Source: WHSW01 sp963777775 (lineage in GTDB: Bacteria; Actinomycetota; Thermoleophilia; Solirubrobacterales; 70-9). Taken from it: a DNA stretch of 64,000 bases. The position numbers and the translations under genes were made by a program. The DNA is taken from NCBI GenBank assembly GCA_963777775.1, contig CAVZRL010000005.1:186001-250000 (forward strand), written 5' to 3'. Under the pieces are notes generated by a model. It did not search any database and was not told the DNA's origin. It worked only from the letters and a program-made list of their open reading frames with translations. How positions within the stretch are numbered: the first letter of the stretch is position 1; each line of letters opens with the position of its first letter. Below, in pieces: positions 55,184 through 63,861 of the stretch.

Positions 55184-56374
55184 CTAGCCCTGCGCCTGCG
55201 CCGGGCGATCGCCGAGCTCCACCGTGACCGTGCGCTCCTCGCCCGCGCGCTGCAGGTTGAGCTCGAGCTCGTCGCCGGGCTGCTTTGCGTCGACGGCGGC
55301 GATCACGTCCTCGACGCTGCCCACCGACTCGCCGTCGACCGCGACGATCAGGTCACCGCCGGCCCGAAGGGGCTGGCCGGCGACGGTCACCTCGGCGTCC
55401 CCCGCTTCGATCCCAGCCTCGTCGGCGGGGCTGCCCGGGACCACGGACTGGACCAGAGCGCCGCCCTCCGCGTCGAGATTGAGCACGTCGGCGATCTCGG
55501 AGGTCAAGTCGGCTCCGCTGACTCCGAGGAAAGCGTGCTCCACCTCGCCGTCGGCGATCAGCTGCTGGGCGACCTCGCGGCCGGTGTTGATCGGGACCGC
55601 GAAGCCGATCCCGACATTGCCGCCGCTCTGTGACTCGATCTGTGAGTTGATCCCGATCACCCGGCCGCCCGTGTCGAGCAACGGGCCGCCCGAGTTGCCG
55701 GGATTGATCGGCGCGTCAGTCTGGATCGCGTCGGTGATCGTGAAGCCGTTCGGGGCGCTGATCTCGCGCTGGACGGCGGAGACGATGCCCGCCGTCGCCG
55801 TGCGGTCGAGGCCGAACGGGTTGCCGATCGCGATCGCCGGATCGCCGACCGCCACCTGCGAGGAATCGCCGAGCTCGAGCGGCACCAGCGCCTCGCCGGG
55901 CGCGTCGACCTCGATTACCGCGACGTCGGTCGAGGGGTCGGCGCCCAGCACCTTGGCCTCGTAGACCTCGCCGTCCTCCCTGAGCGTCACGCGGACGTCG
56001 GTGGCCCCTGCGACGACGTGGGCGTTGGTGATCACGTGTCCTTGGTCGTCGATTACGAACCCGGACCCGGTCGCCGTCCCGCCACCCTGCTCGGGAGCGC
56101 CGAAGGGGCTGAACTGCGGCTGGCGCGCCTCGGTGTCGGCCTCGATGTAGGCGACCCCGGGCGCATCCTGCTCGTAGATCTGGTTCACGGTCAGCCCCGA
56201 GCGGCCGTCCTCGTCGGCGGCCGGCTCGGTGAGTGGCGTCGCGACGGCGGCCGGGGCGGCGCCGTCATCACCGGCCTCAACCCATCCGGCAGCGATTGCC
56301 ACCCACCCGAGCAGGCCGACCACGAGGCCACCGGCGAGCGCGGAGGAAAAGGGCGTGCGAAGGAAGCTCCTCAC
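55184..56374 (-). CDS. HtrA/DegP-like trypsin-family serine protease with PDZ domain
   Basis: A 396-aa membrane-anchored protease. A hydrophobic helix (about residues 8-30) is followed by a linker and the protease domain. Catalytic His is in VITNAHVV (about 114), Asp in STDVAVIEVD (about 145) and Ser in NPGNSGGPLLD (about 223). A C-terminal PDZ domain (about 295-385) carries LVQSVVPGSPADEAGIEAGD. It should act outside the membrane in protein quality control. It sits inside the trp cluster between trpC and trpF, an unusual place. Confidence 0.94.
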   Translation of the reverse strand: MRSFLRTPFSSALAGGLVVGLLGWVAIAAGWVEAGDDGAAPAAVATPLTEPAADEDGRSGLTVNQIYEQDAPGVAYIEADTEARQPQFSPFGAPEQGGGTATGSGFVIDDQGHVITNAHVVAGATDVRVTLREDGEVYEAKVLGADPSTDVAVIEVDAPGEALVPLELGDSSQVAVGDPAIAIGNPFGLDRTATAGIVSAVQREISAPNGFTITDAIQTDAPINPGNSGGPLLDTGGRVIGINSQIESQSGGNVGIGFAVPINTGREVAQQLIADGEVEHAFLGVSGADLTSEIADVLNLDAEGGALVQSVVPGSPADEAGIEAGDAEVTVAGQPLRAGGDLIVAVDGESVGSVEDVIAAVDAKQPGDELELNLQRAGEERTVTVELGDRPAQAQG

Positions 56375-56430
56375 GCCGGGCAGGGTGCCGGGCGCGGGTC
56401 AAGCCGCCCTAATCGGAACTCAAAGCGCCG

Positions 56431-57267
56431 CTAAGAATCGGCACGGTGCTCCTCGACCGCCAGGTCCGCGAGGTGCTCGCGGGTCGCCTCCTCGTCCATG
56501 GTCAGCTCGCGCACCGCCGCCTCCGGGTCCTCGGCGCGCATCAGCGTCTCGCCGATCAGAACCGCGTCGCAGCCGATCCGCTCGAGCTCGGAGAGCTGCT
56601 CGGGGTGCGAGTAGCCGGATTCCGAGACGACCGCCTTGCCGGCCGGGACGTCGGTGATCAGCTCGGCGGTCGTCTCGAGGCTGACCGTGAGGTCGCCGAG
56701 GTCGCGGTTGTTGATCCCGATCACCTCGGCCTCGAGCTCGAGGGCGCGATCGAGCTCGCGCTCGTCGTGAACCTCGACCAGACAGTCGAGGTCGAGCTGC
56801 TCCGCCTCCTCGCTGAGCAGCGACAGGTCGTCGTCGGCGAGTGCGGCGACGATCAGCAGCACCGCGTCGGCGCCGTTGACCGCCGCCTCGTAGAGCTGGT
56901 AGACGTCGACGATGAAGTCCTTGCGCAGGATCGGCAGGCTCGACGCACCACGCGCCACGCGCAGGTCGTCGAGCGAGCCGCCGAAGTTGGGACGGTCTGT
57001 GAGCACGGAGATCGCCGCCGCGCCGCCGCGCTCGAATGCGCCGCAGATCTCGGCGATCGACGCGTCAGAGGCGATTTCGCCGGAGCTCGGCGAACGGCGC
57101 TTGAACTCGGCGATCAGCGAGAGCCCGTCGCGGACGAGGGCCTCGCTGAACGGCCGCGAGCCGCTCAGCGTGCCGATCGCGCCGCGCAGGTTCGCGACCG
57201 GGACCTGGCTCTTCCGCCGCTCGACGTCCTCCCGCGCTGCTCCAACGAGCTGCTCGAGCTTGCTCAT
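56431..57267 (-). CDS. trpC: Indole-3-glycerol phosphate synthase
   Basis: A 278-aa TIM barrel. The substrate-binding/catalytic Lys is in LIAEFKRRSPSSGEI near residue 50, ILRKDFIVD near 110, GINNRDLGDL near 180 and VSESGY near 207 are all conserved. It converts CdRP to indole-3-glycerol phosphate for TrpA. The 56-bp gap downstream to htrA contains no clear promoter. Confidence 0.96.
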   Translation of the reverse strand: MSKLEQLVGAAREDVERRKSQVPVANLRGAIGTLSGSRPFSEALVRDGLSLIAEFKRRSPSSGEIASDASIAEICGAFERGGAAAISVLTDRPNFGGSLDDLRVARGASSLPILRKDFIVDVYQLYEAAVNGADAVLLIVAALADDDLSLLSEEAEQLDLDCLVEVHDERELDRALELEAEVIGINNRDLGDLTVSLETTAELITDVPAGKAVVSESGYSHPEQLSELERIGCDAVLIGETLMRAEDPEAAVRELTMDEEATREHLADLAVEEHRADS

Positions 57268-57295
57268 CCGCCGATCAGCCTAGAGCAGCCGCGGC

Positions 57296-58324
57296 TCAGG
57301 CCGCGAGCTCGCCGCTGCGCCGGACCAGTCGCTCCAGGACTCCCTCCGCCGCTCCGGAGTCGATCGCCTCTCGGGCGCGCTCGACCGCCGCGCCGAGGTC
57401 GTGAGCGCCGCCCGCGGCGAGAATCGCGGCGGCGGCGTTGATGACGACCACGTCGCGTGACGGGCCGCCGTCCCCGGCCAGCACCGAGCGCACCCGGGCG
57501 GCGTTCGCCGGGGGATCCGCACCCCCGATCTCGCCGATCTCGGCGTGGGCGAAGCCGAGGTCCTCCGGGGTCATGAACCACTCGGTCGTCGTCCCGTCGG
57601 CGACCTCGACAACCCGCGTCCGGCCGCCGATGCTGATCTCGTCGAGGCCGTCGTCGGCGGAGACGACCAGGGCGCGTTCGCAGCCGAGCCCGAGCAGAGC
57701 CTCGGCGACGGTCTCTTGGAACAGGCGGTCCGAAACGCCAAGCAATTGCCGCCGCGCGCCGGCGGGATTGGTCAACGGGCCGAGCAGGTTGAAGATCGTC
57801 CGCACGCCGAGCTCCTTGCGAACCCCGGCGACGTGCTTCATCGCCGCGTGGTGGCGGGGAGCGAACATGAACCCGAACCCGACCTCGTCGATGCAGCTTG
57901 CGACGGCGTCCGGGTCGAGCTCGATCTCGACCCCGAGCGCCTCGAGCAGGTCGGCGGAGCCGCAGCGGCTGGTGTTGGATCGGTTGCCGTGCTTGGCGAC
58001 CGCACAGCCCGCGCCGGCGGCGACGAGCGCCGCGGCGGTCGAGATGTTGAAGGTGCTCGGCCCGCCGCCGGTGCCGGCGGTGTCGACCAGGTCCTCACGC
58101 CCCGCCTGCACCGAGGAGGCGAGACGGCGCATGGTCCGTGCGAGCCCGACCAGTTCGGCGACGGTCTCGCCCTTGGCGCGCAGCGCGACCAGAAAGGCGG
58201 CGGTCTGGACCGAGCCCGCCCGCCCCTCCATCACCTCGTCGAGGACCGCCGAAGCGTGGTCGGCGCTCAGGTGGCCGCCGTCGGCGACCTCGTCGATCGC
58301 GCGGGTGAGGATGGGGTTGGTCAC
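57296..58324 (-). CDS. trpD: Anthranilate phosphoribosyltransferase
   Basis: A 342-aa enzyme. The PRPP/Mg motif DTAGTGGGPSTFNIST (about residues 80-95) and KHGNRSNTS (about 110) are intact, as is the helical N-terminal domain with LVALRAKGETVAEL. Its start overlaps trpG by 4 bp, the usual coupling of these subunits of one pathway. Confidence 0.96.
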   Translation of the reverse strand: MTNPILTRAIDEVADGGHLSADHASAVLDEVMEGRAGSVQTAAFLVALRAKGETVAELVGLARTMRRLASSVQAGREDLVDTAGTGGGPSTFNISTAAALVAAGAGCAVAKHGNRSNTSRCGSADLLEALGVEIELDPDAVASCIDEVGFGFMFAPRHHAAMKHVAGVRKELGVRTIFNLLGPLTNPAGARRQLLGVSDRLFQETVAEALLGLGCERALVVSADDGLDEISIGGRTRVVEVADGTTTEWFMTPEDLGFAHAEIGEIGGADPPANAARVRSVLAGDGGPSRDVVVINAAAAILAAGGAHDLGAAVERAREAIDSGAAEGVLERLVRRSGELAA

Positions 58325-58899
58325 TCGCCGCTCGTCGCTGGTCGCTCGAGGAAATTGCTCAGCAGCCGCTTGCCGTCGGGGGTGAGCACCGACTCGGGAT
58401 GGAACTGCACGCCCTCGGCCGGCAGCTCACGGTGACGGACGCCCATCACGACGTCGCCATAGGACGCGGTCCGCTCGAGCGCCGCCGGCAGCTCGGGGTC
58501 CGCGATCAGCGAGTGATAGCGCCCGGCGGGCAGCGGGTTGGGCAGGTCGCGATAGATGCCGGCGCCATCGTGGGTCACCTCCGCGTCCTTGCCGTGGATC
58601 GGCTCACCGCGGATCGTGCGCCCGCCGAACGCCTCGACCATCGCCTGGTGGCCGAGGCAGACCCCGAGGGTCGGCACTCCCGCCTCGGGGAAGGCGCGCG
58701 AGGCGTCGATCGAGATCCCGGCCTCGGCAGGAGTGCAGGGGCCCGGCGAGATCACGAGCCGGTCCGGCCGGCGCTCGAGCAGCTCCCCGACCGTCGCCTT
58801 GTCGTTTCGCACCACCTCGACCTCCGCCCCGAGCTCGCCGAGGTACTGGACCAGGTTGTAGGTGAAGGAGTCGTAGTTGTCGATCACCAGTGCTCGCAT
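58321..58899 (-). CDS. trpG: Anthranilate synthase component II (glutamine amidotransferase)
   Basis: A 192-aa class I amidotransferase. The catalytic triad is complete: Cys in GVCLGHQAM (about residue 80), His and Glu in VQFHPESVL (about 170). IDNYDSFTYNLVQYLGELG opens the protein. It feeds ammonia to TrpE; in such organisms it may also serve PabB for folate. It starts 6 bp after trpE. Confidence 0.95.
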   Translation of the reverse strand: MRALVIDNYDSFTYNLVQYLGELGAEVEVVRNDKATVGELLERRPDRLVISPGPCTPAEAGISIDASRAFPEAGVPTLGVCLGHQAMVEAFGGRTIRGEPIHGKDAEVTHDGAGIYRDLPNPLPAGRYHSLIADPELPAALERTASYGDVVMGVRHRELPAEGVQFHPESVLTPDGKRLLSNFLERPATSGE

Positions 58900-58905
58900 T
58901 CGCCG

Positions 58906-60444
58906 CTACCCCCACTCCGCCTGGCCCTGCGCGAGCTCGACCGCTTCGAACATCGCCTTCGCCTTCGCCACGGATTCCCTGTACTCGTAGTCGGGCTGCG
59001 CGTCGGCGACGGTGCCGCCTCCGGCCTGCACGTGGACCTCGCCGTCCTTGACCACCGCGGTGCGAATGTGGATCGCCGTATCGAGATCGCCGGTGAAGCT
59101 CAGGTAGCCGATCGCTCCCCCATAGGAGCACCGCTTGTGGGGCTCGAGCTCGTCGATGATCTCCATCGCGCGGACCTTCGGAGCGCCCGAGAGGGTGCCG
59201 GCGGGCAGCGCGGCCGCCAGCGCGTCCATTGCCCCCAATCCCTCGCGCAGCCTGCCCGAGACCTGGCTGACGATGTGAAAGACGTGCGAGTACGTCTCGA
59301 CCGCCATGTACTCGTCGACCTCGACGCTGCCGTACTCGCAGACGCGGCCGAGGTCGTTGCGCCCGAGGTCGACCAGCATCACGTGCTCGGCGCGTTCCTT
59401 GGGATCTGCGAGCAGGGCCGTGGCCAGGCGTCGGTCCTCCTCCTCCGAGGCGCCGCGAGGGTACGTGCCGGCGATCGGGCGGGTCTCGACCCGCCGGCCG
59501 CTGACCTTGACCAGCGGCTCGGGTGAGGCGCCGGCGATCTGGAAGTCGCCGAACTCCAGGTAGTACATGTAGGGCGAGGGGTTGACCGTCCGCAGCCCGC
59601 GGTAGATCGAGAACGCCTCGACCGTCGCCGGCGCCGAGAAGCGCTGCGATGGGACGACCTGGAACGCGTCCCCGGCGCGCACGTACTCGACGATCCGGGA
59701 GACGTTGGCCTCGAAGTGCTCGCGCGAGAGGTTCGACCGCCACGGTCCGCCGACCCCCTCGGGCTCGAAGGTCTGCGCCGAGGTCCCGTCCGCGGAAATG
59801 GGCCGGGCAGGGGCCGGCGGCACCGGCCCGCGCAGCGCCGCCCGCGCCTGCCCGATCAGCGCCCGGGCCCGGTCATAGCCGGCCTCGACTGCCTGTTCGT
59901 CCTCGCAGAAGGCGTAGCCGAGCACGGTCACCTCGTGCCGGAGGTGATCGAAGGCGAGCATCAGCTCGCAGACGATCAGCGACATGTCGGGCAGGCCAAG
60001 CGGATCCGGATTCGGCGCGCCGAGGGGCTCGACGGCGCGGACCAGGTCGTAGCCGAAGTAGCCGACCGCGCCGCCGGCGAACGGGGGCAGGGTCTCGGGG
60101 GAGGCGACCCGGTAGCGCTCGAGCGCGGCCGCCGCGGCAGCGTACGGGTCGGGGGCAGCGCTGTCGGTCCGTTCCCCATCGCGGACCTCGGTCAGCGTCC
60201 CGTCCGCCCAGCGCAGCTCGATCCGGGGCCGGAAGCCGAGGAACGAGTAACGGCCCAGGCGCCCCTGCTCGGCCGACTCGAGCAGGAACGAGGGACCCGG
60301 GAACGCCTCGCGCAACTTCAAGAACGCCGAGACCGGGGTCTCGCAATCGTCGACGAACCGGTAGCTGACCGGGACGACGTTCGCGTCGCGGGCCGCCGCT
60401 CTGGCCTCGTCGAGCCCGGACTCGCGCTCAGCGGCGACGGCCAT
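58906..60444 (-). CDS. trpE: Anthranilate synthase component I
   Basis: A 512-aa chorismate-utilising enzyme. The tryptophan feedback-site elements LLES (near residue 55) and NPSPYMYYL (near 290) are present, as are the catalytic-domain motifs PIAGTYPRG, VDLGRNDLGRV and AGGGTVADAQPDYEY. Feedback inhibition by Trp is therefore expected. The first codons overlap hisIE by 17 bp. A Pro/Ala/Gly linker (about 205-235) between the two domains is longer than usual. Confidence 0.96.
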   Translation of the reverse strand: MAVAAERESGLDEARAAARDANVVPVSYRFVDDCETPVSAFLKLREAFPGPSFLLESAEQGRLGRYSFLGFRPRIELRWADGTLTEVRDGERTDSAAPDPYAAAAAALERYRVASPETLPPFAGGAVGYFGYDLVRAVEPLGAPNPDPLGLPDMSLIVCELMLAFDHLRHEVTVLGYAFCEDEQAVEAGYDRARALIGQARAALRGPVPPAPARPISADGTSAQTFEPEGVGGPWRSNLSREHFEANVSRIVEYVRAGDAFQVVPSQRFSAPATVEAFSIYRGLRTVNPSPYMYYLEFGDFQIAGASPEPLVKVSGRRVETRPIAGTYPRGASEEEDRRLATALLADPKERAEHVMLVDLGRNDLGRVCEYGSVEVDEYMAVETYSHVFHIVSQVSGRLREGLGAMDALAAALPAGTLSGAPKVRAMEIIDELEPHKRCSYGGAIGYLSFTGDLDTAIHIRTAVVKDGEVHVQAGGGTVADAQPDYEYRESVAKAKAMFEAVELAQGQAEWG

Positions 60445-61042
60445 TCAGTGTCTCCAGGGCCGTCGACAGCGGCAGCTCGCGCGAGAGCAGCAGCACCTCG
60501 AGGTGATAGAGGAGGTCGGCCGCCTCCTCGGCGACGCGTTCGTCGGATTCCTGCGCGGCGGCGCGCGCGACCTCGTCGGCCTCCTCGCGCACCTTGGCCC
60601 CGATCCGCTCGGAGTCGGCGAGCAACTCGACTGTGTAGGAACCCTCGGGGCGCTGCTCGCGACGCGCCCGCACGGTTCGCTCGAGCTCGGCCAGCGCCTC
60701 GTGGGCGGCCGGGTCGGGCCGCTCGGAGGTCTCGAGATCGCGGTGAAAGCAGCTTCGCTCGCCGGTATGGCACGCCGGGCCCGCGGGCTCGACCAGCGCC
60801 ACGACCGCGTCGCCGTCGCAGTCGTAGCGAAGCTGGCGCAGGCGCTGGACGTTCCCCGAGGTTTCCCCCTTTCGCCACAGCTCGTCGCGCGAGCGGCTGA
60901 AGAAGTGGACCTCGCCCGTCTCCCTGGTCAGGCTCAGGGCCTCCTGGTTCATGTACGCGAGCGTCAGCACCTCGCCGCTGCGCCAGTCCTGCAGCACGCA
61001 CGGGACAAGCCCGCGCTCGTCGAATCTCACCGGCTCGGACAC
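60428..61042 (-). CDS. hisI: Bifunctional phosphoribosyl-AMP cyclohydrolase / phosphoribosyl-ATP pyrophosphatase
   Basis: A 204-aa fusion of HisI and HisE. The HisI part (1-110) has LTLAYMNQEALSLT, the metal site YDCDGDAV and CHTGERSCFHR. The HisE part (about 115-204) has the MazG-type KVREEADEVARA and EEAADLLYHLEVLL. Two histidine-pathway steps are thus joined. It leads the trp operon from a leaderless GTG, linking His and Trp synthesis, which both draw on PRPP. Confidence 0.95.
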   Translation of the reverse strand: MSEPVRFDERGLVPCVLQDWRSGEVLTLAYMNQEALSLTRETGEVHFFSRSRDELWRKGETSGNVQRLRQLRYDCDGDAVVALVEPAGPACHTGERSCFHRDLETSERPDPAAHEALAELERTVRARREQRPEGSYTVELLADSERIGAKVREEADEVARAAAQESDERVAEEAADLLYHLEVLLLSRELPLSTALETLNGRRR

Positions 61043-61049
61043 CGCCCGG

Positions 61050-61055
61050 ATCGTA
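61050..61055 (-). promoter_or_regulatory. -10 box (TACGAT), leaderless start of the hisIE-trp operon
   Basis: TACGAT ends 7 nt before the GTG at 61042. Without a 5' leader, classical ribosome-mediated trp attenuation or a T-box ahead of hisIE is excluded, unless another promoter is used. Confidence 0.5.
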
Positions 61056-61114
61056 GTGTGCTACTTCCGCCCTCTCGATCTCCGCCGAGCGGCCCGGCCC
61101 GGACCGACCGCCGA

Positions 61115-62059
61115 CTACTCGATCCCGAGCCGGTCGAGCAGGGCTTCGTCGCGCCGCCATCGCTCGCGCACCCGCACCTGCAGATCGAGGAAGACCTTGG
61201 CGCCGAGCTCGCGCTCGAGCTCCTTGCGGGCTGCGGTGCCGACCTCGCGCACCATCCGCCCGCCCTTGCCGATCAGGATCGACTTCTGCGAGTCGGTCTC
61301 GGCCCAGATCTGCGCCCGAACCTCGATCAGGCCGTCCTCGCGCTCGGAGACCTCCTCGACCGCGACCTCGACCGCATGCGGAAGCTCCTCGCGGGTTCGG
61401 CGCAAGACCTGCTCGCGGATCAACTCAGCCAGGTGGATGTCGCTCGGCTGGTCGGTGCGCTCCTCAGGCGGGTAGAGCAGCGGCCCCTCGGGGATCAGCT
61501 CGGCGAGACGAGCGACGAGCGAGGAGACCCCCGTTCCGCGTTTCGCCGACACCGGGAAGACCTCATCCACGACCTCGAGCTCGGCGGCCGCGGCGAGCAC
61601 CTCGGCCGTCCGGGCCGCGCCCAGGCGGTCGATCTTGTTGACCGTGCAGATCACCCGCACACCTGATCGGGCCGCGAGCAGGTGACCGGCGATGAAGCGG
61701 TCGCCGGGCCCGATCCCCTGCTCGCCGTTGACGACGAGGAGGACGGCGTCGGAGCCCTCGAGCTCCTGCTCGACCCGGCGCTGCATGCGCTCGGTGAGCA
61801 CGTCGCGCGGGCGCTGGACGCCCGGCAGGTCGACGAGTACGAGCTGCCAGCCGGCGGACAGGTCGGTCGCCACCCCGCGGCTCGCCCGCCTGGTCGTCTG
61901 CGGGCGGTCGGAGACGATCGCGACCTTCGAGCCGACAATTGCGTTGACGAGCGTGGACTTGCCCACGTTGGGGCGGCCGGCAAGGCCGATGAAGCCGGCT
62001 CGAGTACCAACGCGCGACAACTCCTCCGCTTCGCGTCCGGGAGTGTCGCGGTCAGCCAA
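61115..62059 (-). CDS. era: GTPase Era
   Basis: A 314-aa ribosome-assembly GTPase. G1 is GRPNVGKST (about residue 29), G3 DLPGVQ, G4 NKID (about 138), G5 SAKRGTG; the C-terminal KH domain (ILIGKGGRMVREVG) binds 16S rRNA. TTG 62059 has GGAG at good spacing; a second TTG 36-39 nt later would exclude the ten extra residues (DRDTPGREAEEL) encoded by the palindromic element. Which is used is undecided; the second is too close to its GGAGG. Confidence 0.95.
   Translation of the reverse strand: MADRDTPGREAEELSRVGTRAGFIGLAGRPNVGKSTLVNAIVGSKVAIVSDRPQTTRRASRGVATDLSAGWQLVLVDLPGVQRPRDVLTERMQRRVEQELEGSDAVLLVVNGEQGIGPGDRFIAGHLLAARSGVRVICTVNKIDRLGAARTAEVLAAAAELEVVDEVFPVSAKRGTGVSSLVARLAELIPEGPLLYPPEERTDQPSDIHLAELIREQVLRRTREELPHAVEVAVEEVSEREDGLIEVRAQIWAETDSQKSILIGKGGRMVREVGTAARKELERELGAKVFLDLQVRVRERWRRDEALLDRLGIE
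62013..62050 (-). repeat. Palindromic element, copy 3 (at the 5' end of era)
   Basis: A 7-bp perfect outer arm CGCGACA (62013-62019) / TGTCGCG (62044-62050) encloses the family centre TCCTC-C-GCTTCGC-G-TCCGGG. The C and G flanking GCTTCGC pair, as A/T and G/C do in the other two copies. Arms differ completely from those copies. In the era frame it reads TPGREAEEL. Confidence 0.7.
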
Positions 62060-62414
62060 GGGACTCCAGTATCGCGGCTTGCAGGGCCAGCATCTCGCCG
62101 TCGTCCGTCTCATGGTCGAAGCCGCAGAGGTGGAGGGTGCCGTGCACGGCCGCCTCGATCAGGTCGTCGGCACGCTCGGGGCAGATCACGACGTCGCCGA
62201 GCTCGCGCGGGCCGCTCGTCGAACCGGCTCCGTCGACCGGGAACGAGAGCACGTCGGTGGCGGCATCCAGGCCCCGGTGCTCGCGGTTCAGGGCCCCGAT
62301 CCGCTCCGCGCCGACCAACTCGACCGCCAGGTGGCCGTCGTCGACCGCAGCCGCCGTGAGCGTCGCGGCGACTGCCTCCCGCAGGCCCTTCGGGACGTCG
62401 GAGAGGTCGATCAA
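62052..62414 (-). CDS. ybeY: Endoribonuclease YbeY
   Basis: A 120-aa metalloprotein for 16S rRNA 3' maturation. The zinc motif HGTLHLCGFDHETDDGEM (about residues 91-108; H-x3-H-x5-H) and LNREHRGLDAATDVLSFP (about 39-56) are hallmarks. TTG 62414 overlaps the phoH stop (TTGA) and gives a normal length. The stop overlaps the start of era by 8 bp. Confidence 0.93.
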   Translation of the reverse strand: MIDLSDVPKGLREAVAATLTAAAVDDGHLAVELVGAERIGALNREHRGLDAATDVLSFPVDGAGSTSGPRELGDVVICPERADDLIEAAVHGTLHLCGFDHETDDGEMLALQAAILESLG

Positions 62415-63370
62415 CCGTCGGAGCGCTGGTCGCGCTCGGAGTACTCGCCGTAGGCGGCGACGATCCGCTGCACGAGCTGGTGGCGGACGACGTCCTCGCC
62501 GCCGAAGCGCACGAACGCGATGTCGTCCACCGCGGCGAGGATCTCGCCGACGACGATCAGCCCCGAGCGCTGGTCGCGCGGCAGGTCGATCTGGGTCACG
62601 TCGCCGGTCACGACCATGCGCGAGCCGAAACCGAGCCGGGTGAGGAACATCTTCATCTGCTCGGGGCTCGTGTTCTGGGCCTCGTCGAGGATCACGAACG
62701 AGTCGTTGAGCGTCCTGCCGCGCATGAAGGCCAGCGGTGCCACCTCGATGATCCCGCGGTCGAAATAGGTCAGCACCCGCTCGGGATCGAGCATGTCGTA
62801 GAGGGCGTCGAAGAGCGGGCGCAGGTATGGATCGACCTTCGCCTGGATGTCGCCGGGCAGAAAGCCGAGCCGCTCCCCCGCCTCGACCGCGGGGCGGGTG
62901 AGGATGATGCGGCTGATCTCGCGCGCGTCGAGCGCCGCGACCGCCATCGCCACCGCGAGGAAGGTCTTGCCGGTTCCAGCCGGGCCGATGCCGAAGGTGA
63001 CGGTGTGGTTGCGGATCGAGTCGACGTAGCGCTTCTGGTTCACGGTCCGCGGCGCGACCGTGGTGTTGCGGTGGCGCCAGACCAGATCCTCGAGGATCTC
63101 CGCCGGCGGCCGCTCCGCCTCGATCGCGCCGCTCACCGTGTCGATCATCGCCGGCGCCACGTCGTGTCCGCGCTCGATCAGGCCGACGAGCTCGTCGACC
63201 ATGGTCGCGGCGCGCCTGACGTCGTCGTCGGCGCCGTCCAGGGTGAGCACGTTGCCGCGCAGGAAGACCTCGCACCCGAGCCGGTCCTCGAGCTCGCGCA
63301 GGACGCTGTCCTCGGTGCCGGCGAGCTCGGCGGCGACCGTGTTGTCGAGGGTGAGCTGCCGTCTCGCCAC
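62411..63370 (-). CDS. PhoH-like ATPase (YbeZ)
   Basis: A 319-aa protein. An N-terminal KH-like segment (about 15-85, LEDRLGCEVFLRGNVLTL) is followed by the PhoH ATPase domain: Walker A FGIGPAGTGKTFLAVA near residue 130, GEELGFLPG-like GERLGFLPGDI, and Walker B FVILDEAQN near 225. It partners YbeY in rRNA processing and RNA quality control; the two genes overlap by 4 bp. GTG 63370 follows yqeY by 8 bp. Confidence 0.94.
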   Translation of the reverse strand: MARRQLTLDNTVAAELAGTEDSVLRELEDRLGCEVFLRGNVLTLDGADDDVRRAATMVDELVGLIERGHDVAPAMIDTVSGAIEAERPPAEILEDLVWRHRNTTVAPRTVNQKRYVDSIRNHTVTFGIGPAGTGKTFLAVAMAVAALDAREISRIILTRPAVEAGERLGFLPGDIQAKVDPYLRPLFDALYDMLDPERVLTYFDRGIIEVAPLAFMRGRTLNDSFVILDEAQNTSPEQMKMFLTRLGFGSRMVVTGDVTQIDLPRDQRSGLIVVGEILAAVDDIAFVRFGGEDVVRHQLVQRIVAAYGEYSERDQRSDG

Positions 63371-63378
63371 TTAGCTGA

Positions 63379-63825
63379 TCATCCAGCCGGGGCGCCGCCC
63401 GCGAGCCGCTCGCGCACCGCGGCACTCGCCCGCTTGCCGTCGGCGCGGCCGGCCAGCTTCGGCATCAGGGCGCCCATCACCTTGCCGAGCTCGTCCGTCG
63501 CAGAGACCCCGGACTCAGCGATCGCCGCATCGACCAGCTCACCGAGCTCCTCGTCCGAGAGCTCCGCGGGCAGGTAGCGCTCGATCTCGCGCGCCTCGGC
63601 CTCCTCCGCCTCGGCGCGGTCGGCGCTGCCTCCGTCGCGGTAGGCCTCGGCCGCCTCGAGCCGTCGCTTGCGCTCGCGGCGCAGGACCGCGAGCTCGTCA
63701 TCGCCGCCCTGCTTGTGGTCCTTTTGGAGCGCGTCCGCGACCATGCGCAGCGCCGCGACCCGATCGCGCTCGCCCGCCTTCAGCGCCACGTGGGTGTCCT
63801 TCTGGACCTGTTCGAGGATCGTCAC
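63379..63825 (-). CDS. GatB/YqeY domain protein
   Basis: A 148-aa helical protein of the YqeY family, with LRMVADALQKDHK near residue 25, RRKRRLEAAEAYRDGG-type helix near 52 and the C-terminal DELGKVMGALMPKLAGRADG typical of the tRNA-amidotransferase B-type tail domain. Function outside GatB is unclear; it may bind tRNA. It heads the yqeY-phoH-ybeY-era operon with TACCCT 7 nt before GTG 63825. Confidence 0.93.
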   Translation of the reverse strand: MTILEQVQKDTHVALKAGERDRVAALRMVADALQKDHKQGGDDELAVLRRERKRRLEAAEAYRDGGSADRAEAEEAEAREIERYLPAELSDEELGELVDAAIAESGVSATDELGKVMGALMPKLAGRADGKRASAAVRERLAGGAPAG

Positions 63826-63832
63826 GCGGGTA

Positions 63833-63838
63833 AGGGTA
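63833..63838 (-). promoter_or_regulatory. -10 box (TACCCT), leaderless start of yqeY operon
   Basis: TACCCT ends 7 nt before the GTG at 63825. Confidence 0.4.
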
Positions 63839-63861
63839 GTAGTGGCCGTCCTCTTCGCCGC

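Noticed and set aside
57549..57575. GCGAAGCCGAGGTCC in trpD, similar to the element centre
   Set aside because: It encodes the normally conserved PEDLGFA region of TrpD, and no complementary arms flank it.
59761..59830. GGGCCGGGCAGGGGCCGG in trpE as a degenerate palindromic element
   Set aside because: The centre GCTTCGC and TCCTC are absent; simple GC-rich linker sequence explains it.
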